Assembly: GCA_963920765.1 (NCBI GenBank)
Contig: OY987247.1
Span: forward strand, 3,162,001 to 3,226,000
DNA length: 64,000 bases
Direction of reading: 5' to 3'
DNA from: Ulota crispa
Lineage: Eukaryota; Streptophyta; Bryopsida; Orthotrichales; Orthotrichaceae
Position numbers and translations under genes: made by a program. Below the pieces are notes generated by a model. It searched no databases, was not told the origin of the DNA, and was given only the letters and a program-made list of their open reading frames with translations. The stretch's first letter is position 1. Each line of letters starts with the position of its first letter. Positions 25,109-37,165 of the stretch are shown here, in pieces.

Positions 25109-28100
25109 CTATAATTTGTACTTGGATCGAAGTGCATTGAGTTTGGTCTCTTCATTGATAGAGAGTTCTTCAGTCGCCAACATACTTTCCCACAACTTTC
25201 GCATGACTGCATCACAATTTGAACGGCCTAAGGTCAAAAACATACTGAGAATTTACCGCCACTAGAACAAGGCAGTGTTCAAATAAAACAATCTTGTAAG
25301 AGTCCGTATCCTAACCAACGTAGACAAAAATTAACAATATAGCAGTAAATTTGATTGAACTTCGTCTAAGAAACACAGCCAATATCAAACAAAACCAAAC
25401 TTCAAACAGGCGATATTTGAGAAGCAACTGACCAGTTTTGTCTTTGGTTGTGAGAAACAGGATTGTCATGTCAAACCGGCCAACTTTAACAAGGTTCTCC
25501 AATATACGTAGAACTAACCTTGTGTCGTCACTGCAAAAACAAAGACCTATGAAACTGACGGTTTAATTGAACCCATCTTAGAGTTGGTAAATACTAGTCA
25601 TTTTTCGTATGGACAATTGAGAGCTATAATTACAATATTTCGAATCTTTTCACGCTTTTCTAAGCCAACAATGCTCAGCCACAACACTGTTTAATCAGAG
25701 TCAAACCGACTAAACAACGTTGTGTAAAAAGACAGAATCCCATACAACTAAATTACATGCCAATTATGGCATAGAAGAATTTGCAATCATGTGTAATCTG
25801 AAATTGATGACCGGCAAGATAAAGATGTGCAACAATGGATGAAGGATGAAGTGAAGAAAATCTCACGGTAACAATAATAGCAAACTGTTCATGATGTCCA
25901 TCAGCAATGGTGCCCCCAACAAATCCTTGAACACTTTTGGCAGTGAAGATGGCTCCATGATCTGCCAATTTCAATGCAAAATGAAAGATCAACGTCAAGG
26001 ACCAATAGAAATGTGCGTATCAGACTAAACTCATAAGAACACATGCACCTTGTTAGGCCACTCGATGCAAAAAGGACGACAACATGTACCTTCAGAAGAC
26101 GAGATTGAGATTGACGATCATTAGCGAAACCTTTCCATGTTGCTTCAAATTCATAAGAGGTCTTTGGTGCAACCATATTCCTTGCCAATCCAGCCGTAGC
26201 ATTCATAGCTGCTCGTTCTACAGCAGCTTGCGAAGGTGCTAACACTTGTGCAGTCAACTTGCTGTCCACCTTACCCTGTACGCCAGCAAGACAGAAAAAT
26301 CGTTAAGGTTCCCACCAAACACATAGATTACAAATCAACAAAAAAGTCAATGGTCACGGAAGCATTTGAACGTCTACGTGTCACTGAAGCAACAGATCAA
26401 GCATCAAGGTTGCATCTGTTAAGAGCCATAATATCTCCGAGCTTTTTTTCCCAAGCAGATATCCAGTTCGAGTGTTTGTATTTAAACCACATCTCATTCA
26501 AAGTACAACCGCAACCTTCTGACAAACAAACACAACATTCAAATCTTCTAACCATGCGTTGGATACCCGCGATGATTCAATTCAACAATCGCCAGTACCA
26601 CAGACTAAAGTAAAAAAGAGTCATCACAGCAGGGATGAATGGATTTACTTGTTTCGAAGGCTCCTCCATCTTTGTCGATTCCATCGAGGGTGGTCGGGAT
26701 AGGTCCAACTTTCTAGACCAAGCCAAAATTTCATCAGAGCTCTCAGGCTGCGCACTCGGAGTAACCTTAGCCGGTTGTGCTGAAGACGGTGCCTCCACCA
26801 AACGATTTGACTTTCTTGAAGCAGCCAAAATTTCATCTGAACTTCTGGGCTGCGCACTTGAAGCCACCTCTGAAGTACTAGTCTCGGTAGGAATTGCACG
26901 AGCCTTTGTTGACGCGATTGGGCGTCCAGAAGCACTTGCACTGTTTCCAACATCATTGAAATCAAGAGGAACATTTCCTGATTTCAAGGCAGAAGTCTCA
27001 GGACTACTGAGACTTGAACTAGCCACAACAGTCTTGGTTGAACGAAAAGAAGATGCAGGTGTCCTTTCATCCACTTTTCTTCCTACGCTCACTCTAGTGT
27101 TGTCTGCTGTCTGTTGTCTCGCAGAAAAATCACCACGTTCCAAGGAGTTGGTGCTTGTTTGAGGTGGTATAGGTGGTGATGATAATTCTTCAACCAATAC
27201 GGGGACTTTCTTTTGCACGGGCTTTGTCTTAGAAGCAAACTGCAAAGAAGGTGATTGAAGCTTTAGTCTACCTCTCGACACAGAAAAGAATCTACCAAAT
27301 GACATATATTGATCATAGGCGTCCATTAACATCTACGTCCAAGCTGCTTCCAATTCACCTTACAATCTCACCAGATCACTTGACAGCATAGACCTATCTT
27401 TAATAAAACTCTTGGCAAGAAGAATTTAAATTCCATGGGAGCAGATATCGGCTCAAACTAAAAACTTAAGTGATTCGTCCTACTTCACCATAAGTGCAGT
27501 GTTAATGACATTAAAAATGCCGCTGCTCTCTCAGGTTTGATCTTGCATACCTTTTCGTGTATGTCTTTTGCTTCAGCGTATTGCTTCTTAAGCTCCTTGT
27601 TCTCAGGTTCCAAACGCAAAGCAAATTCAAAATCTGCGGGTATAGACATTCCCACGTCGTGATCCAAACCCTTGTAAACACTCTTCATACTTTTGTAGAT
27701 CAGGAACGAGAGCCACTGATGTTTCTAGTATCAAGAAATCTCACCCTCAACGGCTGCAAAGTACTTCTGAAGCTCTTTACGTGCCGTCCCCCTACGAGAG
27801 TAGGCTTTGGTATAGCGATCATCCAATGAAATGGCCTCCGTACAGTCCACTTCTGCATCTGCATATCTGATGTAAAAATCCTTGTTAGAATACAATTTGA
27901 GAGGGGGCAACTTATAGATCTCACGTCTTTTACCTGCATAAGTATTACAGTACACTGAATAATCATGTCGCTAGAAATAAAATACAATATAACGTAAAGA
28001 AACGTGTAAAGAAAGAAAAAATTCAATACGATGTGAAGAATCATGAAAACATGGACATGGACACAACCATGCAACTTCAAAGGCACAAAAAGTATCATAT

Positions 28101-30796
28101 GATATCTCATATGTCACACAGTAAACCGAAGAAACTCTCAATAAAACTGTAAGAGAAGTCTAACACCAATCTACAACATGCAATCGCAGTATGGTGAAGT
28201 ACAAAAAACCCTCAATTGTGAAAAATTGAATAGCCGCAGATTGTTACACTTATTTTCCAAGCACAGGAATTGACGGCAATATATTTGATGTTTAAGCAGC
28301 CATATATTGAAAATGGTTCAGCAAGAAGTGACCTTCTTATCTTGAGTAAAGCCATAGCTCGGTTTGCAAATGCCACTGCGGTTGGTTGCAATGCAATACT
28401 TCGTGAATAACATTCTACTGCATTCACGTATTTCCCTTCTTTGAAAAACTCATTACCCTGAGAAAAAGGGAAAAGGAAAACAGTCAAAAAATCGACAGAA
28501 CTAAAGAAGGTCATTCATGGAATTTATGATTACTAGCAAACTCCATATGGCAGGAGATTGAGAAGTTAAGGTAATGATTACCCACAAGATCTTTTTCTGA
28601 CATAGCATCAGGCAAAGGCTCGTCTTCAAGCCCATAAGAACTTGATAAGCTTCCAAAACCTGCCAAGGATCCACTGCTTGAACCTCGAGTAGCGCCATAG
28701 GTATTACCTGCGGGTACATTCACAGTGGCCTTAGGAGGCTTCTCCTGTACTTTGACACTGGCACCTGGTGGCTTGGTTTTACTGGTCCGTGCAACTTTTT
28801 TAGGTGATGGTTTTTGGGGCTCTTCATCCACCTCAGCCAAAGCAGCGTCCTACTGAACAAGAAGTGTAACAAACAGGTGACAATTATTAACTGAACAAAA
28901 GGCGATACAACAGCAAACTTCAGATGTTGGGAAACATTTAATGTACAACAAGTGATGAATTTCACGAATTGGGAAAATGCTAAGTTGCACATGTAACAAT
29001 GCTTTTAAGATTCAATTAAACATGGACTGCATATACTAGTTTCATAACCACGAGAAGACATCCCAGTTCACGATCCACAAAAGTCTAAAAAACTCCGCTG
29101 ATAGTGGCTCTCAAGCAAAAAGGAAAAATAAATCAATGTACATAAACCATGCGAATTTCTCAAATAAACCCATACAAAATAAAATCTCTACCGCAATAAG
29201 CTTCTCAGATCCTCATAAGTTGAAACTTTCGAGAAGCCTGCCAACAAAGTACAGTTTTGAGCCAAGATAAAGGCCAGTGTTTACCACGTCATATCTGTCC
29301 CATTTATCTCTGAAATAATCATAAGTATGAGCTGCTGCTGCCTTTTCGGGGACTTCTATTGCTGCATCGTTACTCATAACACCCTTCTTTTCTACAGAGC
29401 TCTGCTTCTGACCTCGCACAGCAGGAATTGCCTGCAAACATAGAGACAAAAAAGAGAACATTAAGAGAGTAGCTCGTCGAACTCAAAAACTGCACAAGAA
29501 GATTATTTACCACTTCTTCCTACAGTAGCTTTCTTCATAATACCTCATAAAGAATTATAACTGATCATGTGGATAAAGGAAGCATATTCTCACCTTATTT
29601 GTACTGCCACCAAGTTTCTTCTCCTTCTCCTTCACAGTATGCTCCCAAGATGTAAGATCTTGCAGGAAATCGTTTAGCTCCTGGAATAGAAAAAGAAATT
29701 CAAACTGAACAACTTTAATAAACTGAGGAGAAGCAACAAAACTCCGACTCTCTAGAAAAACCTCCCTTACTTTCGATCGAACTCATTCCCGAAAGTCGTG
29801 GATCCATGAGCGAGTAAAAACCTAGAACTTTCGCAACCAAAACAATACAACACCAAACCACACCCTTCATTCTCAGCTTCTCAAAAAAAGGACACATGCT
29901 CTACTCATAACAAAGCTAATCACGGATCTTCAACCAATCAAAAACCGAAAAGACGATTCAACAACAACGGCATAGAAATACCGAGCACAATACTCATCAC
30001 AATCGCTTGCGATAATCCTCGACAAGTCGTATTGACATTGCATACCCTAATTCGAGCTTCCAAAAACAAGAATCACAAGCTCAAAATCCAACATCAAAAG
30101 TTCAACATAACAACGAACCACAAGAGTCTTACTCCCGCAACTCCTCTTTCAATAAAAAGTACATGCCCTAATCCCAACGAAGCTAATCACAGCTCTAAAA
30201 AAACAAGCATAACCAGAAAGATGCACACAACGTCAAAGGCAATAGCAGCACACGTCACAGCATTCACCACAATCGCTTGCGAAAATTTGTCACCGACGTG
30301 CCAAACCCTAATTTGAGGCTCCAAAACCAGCTAGGGCTCAAAATTCGACTCAAAAATTCAACATAACAACGTACCACACGAGTCTTAGGCAACTCCTCTT
30401 CCAATAAAAAGTACATGCCCTAATCCCAACCAAGCTAATCACAGCTCTAAAAATCAAGCATAAAACCAGAAAGATGCACACAACGTCAAAGGCAATAACA
30501 GCACACATCATAGCTCTAAAAATCAAGCATAAACCAGAAAGATGCACACAACGTCAAATACATAGCAGCACACATCACAGCATTCACCACAATCGCTTAC
30601 GAAAATTTGTCATCGACGTGCCAAGCCCTAATTTGAGGCTCCAAAACCAGCTAGGGCCCAAAATTCAAACTACAAAGTTCATCAAATCCAGCACTGAAGC
30701 CAGAAACGGGCTCGACTGCGCGTTTCCTCTCAACCAATGCAGCGTAAAACATACCGTGCTATTCTCCTTGATCTGCATTTGCGTTTCGATCGACAT
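25109..30796 (-). CDS. RPAP3: RPAP3-like TPR co-chaperone (R2TP complex)
   Basis: Twelve minus-strand exons: 30796-30755, 29680-29594, 29431-29285, 28849-28586, 28457-28333, 27866-27745, 27633-27551, 27260-26649, 26275-26090, 25961-25867, 25530-25433 and 25227-25109. All join in phase for 659 residues (human RPAP3 is 665). An N-terminal block ELNDFLQDLTSWEHTVKEKE and YDYFRDKWDRYDV precede a TPR domain at about 181-290 (GNEFFKEGKYVNAVECYSRS and following). A Ser-rich linker (291-500) leads to an RPAP3_C domain (about 530-640; YEFEATWKGF, then SLPKVFKDLL and GRFDMTILFL). Family role: links HSP90/HSP70 to RUVBL1/2 for assembly of RNA polymerases, snoRNPs and PIKKs. The acceptor at 27260 is the least certain, chosen for phase but with a weak pyrimidine tract. 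The linker holds a duplicated SSDEILA-SRK motif. The fourth intron uses a weak donor (GTGGGT). Confidence 0.92.
29990..30655. repeat. Tandem repeats in RPAP3-like intron 1
   Basis: A unit of about 270-320 bp recurs. The anchor CACAATCGCTTGCG/ACG appears at about 29999, 30270 and 30588, each followed by CCCTAATT and TCCAAAAACAAG or CCAAAACCAG. The block GAAAGATGCACACAACGTCA occurs three times (near 30217, 30470 and 30538), the last two forming a shorter internal duplication of about 67 bp. Confidence 0.85.
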
Positions 30797-31152
30797 GGCT
30801 GCAGAACTTCTCCGATTTCCGCAAACTTCCTATAAAAATTACAGGATTTTCTGCTCCGAGATTGAGATGATCGAATCGCAGGGCATGAATTGTGACAATT
30901 CAATGCAGAGGCGCGCGTTCGGCGCGGGTTCTTCTCTACAGACACCGAATCCAGTGAAAAGCTTCGATGTTCTCTCGGGCAACAGTAACTGCCGCTCCGT
31001 AAGCCGATTACCGTTGACGCCTTATGACCGTGCAGTGTTCCGGTCCGTTCAGTCCCCATGACCGAGCCTCGCTCTGAGGGGCACTTCGCAATTGGAGTCG
31101 GGACTCAGGACCATAAGAGTTTGCGTTCAGAGGGGACCACAATGGTTGGCAA
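30797..31152 (-). promoter_or_regulatory. Promoter and 5' flank of the RPAP3-like gene (approximate)
   Basis: GC-richer than its surroundings and directly upstream of the start codon on the minus strand. It ends at the foldback element beginning about 31153. No individual element was identified with confidence. Confidence 0.35.
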
Positions 31153-32033
31153 TGTTGAATCAAGGGGAAATTACAAATAGGGGCACAATAATGAAAAGGG
31201 AATTGATATGCGTACCACACCTTCTTTCTATCCTACCACACCACAAGGTAAATTTTAGATTTCTACCATCAAAAAGCTGAATTTGAGAATTTGGAATTCA
31301 AATTTGGACTCAAAGATCGTGATTTTGTTCAGAATCACAAAAAAAGTTCTAATTGAACAACACCCAATGAAAAAAATTATCTTTTTATAAACAAAAGTAA
31401 AAGTTATACTTTTCTTCCGAGCTAAGCTTTTTCATTGGGTGTTGCTCAATTACAATAATTTTTTATGGTTCTAGACAAAATCCAGATCTCTAAGTCCAAT
31501 TCTGAATCCCAAATTCTCAAATTTAGATTTTTGATAGTAGAAATCTAAAATTTACCCAGGGGTGTGGTGGAATAGTCAAGAAGGTGTGGTACGCATATAA
31601 ATTCCCTAATGAAAAATATTACATATAGGGGCACAATAACAATAATGAAAAATATTACAAACATGGGCACAATTTCAAAATAATTTAGAATTTTTCTTAA
31701 AATTTTGGTTTGGACACCACATTGAATGGTAGTTAACTTTCAAAAAAGTTAAAGGCCTCTCCAAATCAAGCCTAAATAATGAAGTTTTAGGAAAGGGGAC
31801 AACAATTACAAGAACCCCTTTACTTAAATTTCATTATTTTGGCTTGATTTGGAGAGGCCCTTAAGACTTTTGAAAGTTAACTAACATTTTATGTGATGTC
31901 CAAACCAAAATTTTATAGAAAATTATATATTATTTTGAAATTATGCCTCTATTTGTAATTATTTTGAAACTATGCCCCTATTTGAAATATTTTCATTTGT
32001 GTGCCCCTATTTGTAATTTCTCCTTGATTCAAT
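31153..32033. mobile_element. Nested foldback element
   Basis: The outer ends TTGAATCAAGGGGAAATTAC and GTAATTTCTCCTTGATTCAA are inverted and carry ACAAATAGGGGCAC arms like those in 5223-5704. Inside the left half, 31195-31615 is a complete copy of the GGGAATTGATATG family (as in 22496-23048). The structure is therefore one foldback inserted in another. Confidence 0.8.
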
Positions 32034-32103
32034 GATTTGTGCGATTATGTTCTTCCAGGATCAATTCATTTCTTTCATTCACCTATGAAATTTCATTCAT
32101 CCC

Positions 32104-32183
32104 TTAACCCTACACCGCCCAAGGGAACGAGATATGTCCCATTTCGTGAGTGTTTTGAGATACCCTGGGTGGTGTAGGGTTAA
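32104..32183. mobile_element. Minimal TTAA-type element, 72 bp
   Basis: TTAA-CCCTACACCGCCCAAGGG on the left and CCCTGGGTGGTGTAGGG-TTAA on the right. The inverted ends account for almost half of the element and the middle is only about 40 bp. Target copies at both ends are intact. Confidence 0.75.
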
Positions 32184-33122
32184 ACTGGAGTACTTGCACC
32201 TCTTGGCAAGCTTTATAGAATTGCCCAAGGCACATGATACAAAACCATACTATCACCCGCCTTCTGCCTAGCTAGGTGGCCTGGCTTGATTGGAACTTTA
32301 CAATGGCTAGGAGTGGCTGGGCCTGGCGTTGTGCACACGAACCCTTTGTAGAAGTTACTCATTGTAGCAACCTAGAAGGGGAGCAAAAATCCAAAAATCA
32401 TGAAAGATTCCAACCCGCCACAATTTGCCATTCTTGACGGAGCTCAATTCCACAGGGACAAAAACCGCCACCCCACCATTGTAAACCGCCAGAGAACGTC
32501 AATGTACGCCAGTTTTTTGCTTCATGTGCGTTTGACAGATGTCTTCAAGCATTGTTGCCACAAATCAATGATTGCTTGCACTTTCAGTCGTCAACCCCCC
32601 CCCCCCCCCGACTTCAAAGATAGCTTCACCATGTTCATCCCATTTTGTTTGATGGTATACATTGCTGATGTCCCTTAAGGTTTTAGAGACGATTAATCAA
32701 TAGAAGAAACATGTTTTTTAAATTAATTGTTTAGTGCCAGATTGAGTGGCAGCTTCACATTTAGGCATTGCAAACTGTCAAGGTGAGATGTGATGAAATA
32801 CACGTAACTTGAGTGATCAATTGATAGAAGCTATAAATTGTTTGAAAGCTCTCAATGTCCATTAATATTTTTACCACAACGAGTAAGTGTCTCATGTGAA
32901 ATTGCTGGTCTCTCTTTTAAGCTTATCTTTTGACCTTGAGGATTTCTTTGTGCATTTTGAAATGCATCAAGCTTTGAGTGCTTTTTATTTCATTTGACTT
33001 TTCTTAAATGCTACAGAAAGGTTCTTAAATTAAATTGTGCCAGAGAGAGTGGCAGTTGCAAAAATGTATGCATTGTAGAATATGGATGCAAGAAGCGAGG
33101 AGTATGTATCTTGAACTCGTAA
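32184..33122. other. Intergenic sequence, nothing recognised
   Basis: Contains a C run near 32596-32610. A 92-residue open frame (32400-32678) has no family similarity that I recognise and is probably spurious. Confidence 0.35.
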
Positions 33123-33229
33123 CACAACAACAAAATGGGCATTTTATGACTATGGTGAGTCATTTAGAATTATAAATGACTCACAATAGTTATAACTCAA
33201 AGTCATAAAATGCTCATTTTGTTGTAGTG
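33123..33229. mobile_element. CACTA-type MITE, 107 bp
   Basis: The ends CACAACAACAAAATG and CATTTTGTTGTAGTG are inverted (one mismatch to the CACTA start) and flanked by a TAA duplication (33120-33122, 33230-33232). The inner arms, including GGGCATTTTATGACT, pair to form a hairpin. Confidence 0.8.
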
Positions 33230-34776
33230 TAATGAATTTTTGGCAGATTTTGTTCACCATTTTCTTTGTTAAATTCTTGATTAGTGAATTATGAATGGAG
33301 GGTGGAATGCTTCTACACTTATAAAAAGATTGCAATCATGGGTTTTGCATACGAACGATTGCAGGTCAAATTCTTTATCAACAACGCTGCATATGCAACC
33401 CGGCTATGGCTTGATTCATCATCATTGTGGCATTTTCTATAAGTCAAATTCCATACATCTGCAATCAAACTTGAATCCTTCTCTTTCCACAAGTTCTTCA
33501 CATATTTGATCATCAGCTAGAATTTGGCACTTATGCAAGCAGTATTCTTGTGTAACAATAATGGTTTTTATGTGATAAATAGGATGTCGTTAGTTGTCAG
33601 GCTTGCCAACCTGTCATGCGGAGCCATGTTTTTCAGTTGTAGAGAATGATGTGGTTTTGAAATTTTTGTTGTAAGCTTAAAATGTAGTGAAGTCCTAGGA
33701 CCTTATTAGAACATCCTCTCACAACAAAGTTAGTTAATGTTAACTGCAATTTTAAAAAAAACTTGTAGTGGTTTTTTCAATGCACGCATCATTGCTAAGT
33801 GCTTTAAGCCGTATTCCTTGCAAATCTTTTATGCCGCCTAGCTTGCTGCATGCTGAATGTCAGGTTCATTTGAATAGCTGCAGCTGTAATTAAATCTTCA
33901 AGTTAATTATGAATTTGGTATGGACATTGCAGGACTTAGTGCAAATTGAAGGTTGTTGTCTTTTTAATTTCCCTGTTTGATTGGCTAGATCTTAGCAAAT
34001 ATAGTGTGTAATCATTTAATTTCTGTAGCATTCAGTAGACATTGCATGCTCTTCTATTTCCAATCTCCAAGTTTCCAAAATGTACACTCATAAATACCTT
34101 GGTTTGCATGCAAACTAGCAATGCTATTGATACAAATGTGCCAGTTTATGTCAAAAAAACATAAAATGCATCTAAGTGCAGGATTGCAACGCAAATCATT
34201 TAGTGCTCATCTCAAATTGTGTATCATTGATACATTCCTACAAGAACTGTGGAAGTGGTTTCTCTGATGTTAGAAAAAATGGACCTTGTTGATCTTTCTT
34301 TCTTTGGTAAAGTCTCTATCTTATATACAAAATAGAATTTCTTGCTATTGAAATAATACGCATAGTGATGTAATTTGTGATGCAAGTGGCTAGACACCAA
34401 ATGTGATGTCACACCTCAAAACTCTTATTCTTGTGCACAAAATTTTAATTTGTGGCTAAATTCAAACGCATTTCTTAGTAATTTTCACTGTGCAAAGTTT
34501 GGAAATGTACAAGTATTCATGTTTTAATATGCTATTTTTTGCTTGTTGGAGACTTCTTATCGTTTGAACCATAATGAGACTACTTTTCAATTCCAAAGAG
34601 TAATTTGAGTTTCATTCATATGTGAAAATTTTCAAGATTCACCTAAAAACTCAATCTTGATTAATTATTGTGATAGGCATAAAAAAAGAGCTTGTTGTTC
34701 TAATAGCAAATGAAAGCATCTGTTGTGGTCTGCAGCAACATTCAAACTTGCTTCCTTACATGATATCTCGATGCAG
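33230..34776. other. AT-rich sequence upstream of an unrecognised gene candidate
   Basis: May contain introns or earlier exons of the candidate at 34777-35411. A possible exon after the acceptor at 33364 (GTCAAATTCTTTATC and following) reads about 25 codons before a stop, but I could not phase it onward. Confidence 0.3.
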
Positions 34777-35411
34777 GTTGGTTGAGCTTGAAAAAAATCC
34801 TATTAGAGGCTTCTTTGTTGAACTGGTCAGCTTTTAATATCATATCTTCTGGTCCTACAAAATTCAAATCTCGGTGACAACGTTTTGTTTTAACAAACTT
34901 TTTGTGGATTCTTTCTTGACAGGTTGATGCACTACTGGTGTCGTATTGGACCATCTTTCGTGAAACACTTTCTGTAACGCCCGAGCATCTAGATTCTAGA
35001 CAGCATCTAGCAAGATTGAGATTCATTGAATCAGGGGCGGGCATTGAGTATTTTGTAAAGAAGCTATTATCCTCTAGTGAAAGAGACTACAATAATTCTT
35101 TCACAAACGGTTTAATCAAGTTACGCAAACGAATTCAAATGAGAAAATCTTTTCTTTTCCTAATTTGAATGATAATTATTTTTAACAGTACTAAGCATTT
35201 GGATTTCAATTTGGCGCTTCCAAAATAGCATATTCACAACAAAGTACAATGTTTTACAATATTCTTTGCTGTCACAAATTCTTGACCTTGCAGAAAGACT
35301 AGGTATAGATGTTGGAATGATTTGGCAACCGACCTAGAACACATTGAGTCAATCACGCATAGGATCAACAAGTGGCCCCTACAAAGTCATAAAAGATGGG
35401 TGATCGACAAA
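34777..35411 (+). CDS. Unrecognised gene fragment, three phased exons
   Basis: Candidate exons 34777-34825, 34923-35047 and 35294-35411 have AG acceptors and GT donors and join in phase without a stop. The predicted fragment includes NPIRGFFVELVDALLVSYWT, ETLSVTPEHLDSRQHLARL and YRCWNDLATDLEHIESITHR, with mixed charged and hydrophobic composition typical of a real folded protein rather than translated AT-rich DNA. I do not recognise the family. No convincing start, stop or further exons were found, so it may be a partial gene, a decayed copy or an element-captured fragment. Splice choice in the second exon is forced only by phase (donor GA|GTATTT). Confidence 0.4.
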
Positions 35412-35904
35412 GTAAGCCTTTTATCTTCATTAGCTTAGATCCAAGATGCTACAGATGAATCCATGTGCGCTAGCATCAGGAATTCAAAGGTAGAGACTCA
35501 ACTCACATGTATTTCCATCATATCCAATTTTTACTCCCTTTTTAATTGACTCAACCGCATGTGCAATTGTTTCTTTTTGGTTGGCCGTTTTGTAAGAAAA
35601 TCAACAATTTGGAATCTAACATTAATCCAAATTGGTTGTTCATCAAAGGGCTTGTCCATATTAGTAAATTCTGGTAGCATGAATGCCCGAGACCCTTGTA
35701 AGTTGAAGAAAGTGGACCAAAATAGGCTGATATACAGTCTTCAATCCATAAATCTAACTAACACAATACTCATTAATTTGGAAAAAATCCCAATTTTGGG
35801 ACAATTGGATTTTATGTCCTTGACAAGGTATTCAATAAATACTCTTTTGAGGATGTAAAATTTCAAAAGTCTCAAAATCGGATTCTTTTTCCAAACAAGG
35901 ATAT

Positions 35905-36013
35905 GTTCACACTTGGTGTTAGGAGGGGTATTAGCAATATGAATGCACTCTAAAAGTGTGTTCAAATACATCTAATTTTCTTTTGCTACTATCCCTCTTA
36001 ACACCAAGTGTGA
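35905..36013. mobile_element. MITE with TTCACACTTGGTGTTA ends
   Basis: GTTCACACTTGGTGTTAGGA at the left is mirrored by CTCTTAACACCAAGTGTGAA at the right. A second copy with the same order of inner words (GGTAGTA, TAGATACATTTG) lies at 63240-63359. Confidence 0.7.
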
Positions 36014-36014
36014 A

Positions 36015-36267
36015 GTTCACCATATTTGTTAGTTTGGGAAAAATAAGTGTCCCACTTTGTATTCCACCTAAAATCCAAAAGGTTACATAAACCAAATTTG
36101 AAGGTATTAGATTTAGTCTGAGCTAGTAACATTTTTTCCCTCGCAAATTCCTCTTCTTAGGTGAGGACACATGTAAGTTTTAGGAGGCCACCTAAAACTT
36201 TCATATCAAAATTTTGAAAGTCCCAAAATGTATTGTTTTTCCCAAATTAACGAATATGGTGTTGAAC
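36015..36267. mobile_element. MITE related to 2309-2555
   Basis: Inverted ends TTCACCATATTTGTTAGTTT and AAATTAACGAATATGGTGTT enclose TTTGGGAAAAA / TTTTTCCCAAA. Inner words match the 2.3 kb copy in reverse complement. It directly abuts the preceding MITE. Confidence 0.65.
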
Positions 36268-36311
36268 ATACTTAGGGTATAAGAGTTAGACTTTTATCTT
36301 TTTAACTTACC

Positions 36312-37165
36312 TTAACCCCTAAATGCCCAAGGGTATTTTTCTCATTTTTGGAAGGTAGTTTTGAAGTTTTTGAATTGTCCTTGTAGGATCACTATTAAAC
36401 ATCAAAACAAAATTGTAACCGTTGAATCTTGAACTTCAAAGTTTCTAGATGGCACTACCCAAAAAGAATCCAAAATGGCCACACGGATTTTAAGATATTT
36501 GTGATTGAACAATGATGAGTGTGGTTATTTTTCTTTTTTTTTTTAGCTGCTCGAAACTTCTAATGCAAATTGGCAACTTTTAGGTACAAAATTGGGAGAC
36601 AACCAATTAGGATGCTTCAATGTTTATTGTTGTTACTTCAAAACCAGTGGCCCCTCTTCCAAATCCATGACCACAATTTCACAAATGAGCTTGCAATGCA
36701 ATTGTCCAAACGCAACCGTCTAATAAAAAGAAATTTTCAACTTCAATTATTGACCAAAAATCATTATGAATAAAAGAAAATTCAATGGTGAAATGATCCT
36801 AATTTCTATGATAAAGACATTCCAAGTGAAATTAGTCCAAAAGCACTTTTAGATTTTGTTAAATGTCAAAATTTCAATAAAAAGGCCCTTATTGCCCAAG
36901 GGAGTGCCCAAGGGAAATCTTCACCTTTTGCTCAACTTGATGCCCGTCTTTTCAATGTGGCAACTTCTCATAGGCTCTATGACACTATTCACATCACTAT
37001 TCATGTCACTATTCACGACACTATTCACCACATAAAATGTATGCTTGTAATTAACCCTCCACCAAAAACAAATGGAATAAGATATGGAGGAAGTTAAATT
37101 TGAATGGTGAAGCTTACTTCAACGTGCAATTTTTCCAAAAAATAACCTCAAAATTATAATTGATT
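36312..37165. mobile_element. TTAA-type element, related to 18609-19491, right end decayed
   Basis: The left end is TTAA-CCCCTAAATGCCCAAG and the interior follows the 18.6 kb copy closely (GCAATGCAATTGTCC, TTGACCAAAAATCATT, CACCAAAAACAAATGG). Similarity fades near 37165 and no right TTAA end is recognisable. A short CACTATTCAC repeat occurs near 36986-37035. Confidence 0.65.

Noticed and set aside
26635..27162. 175-residue plus-strand open frame
   Set aside because: Antisense to the RPAP3-like linker exon. The sense strand joins in phase to eleven other exons.
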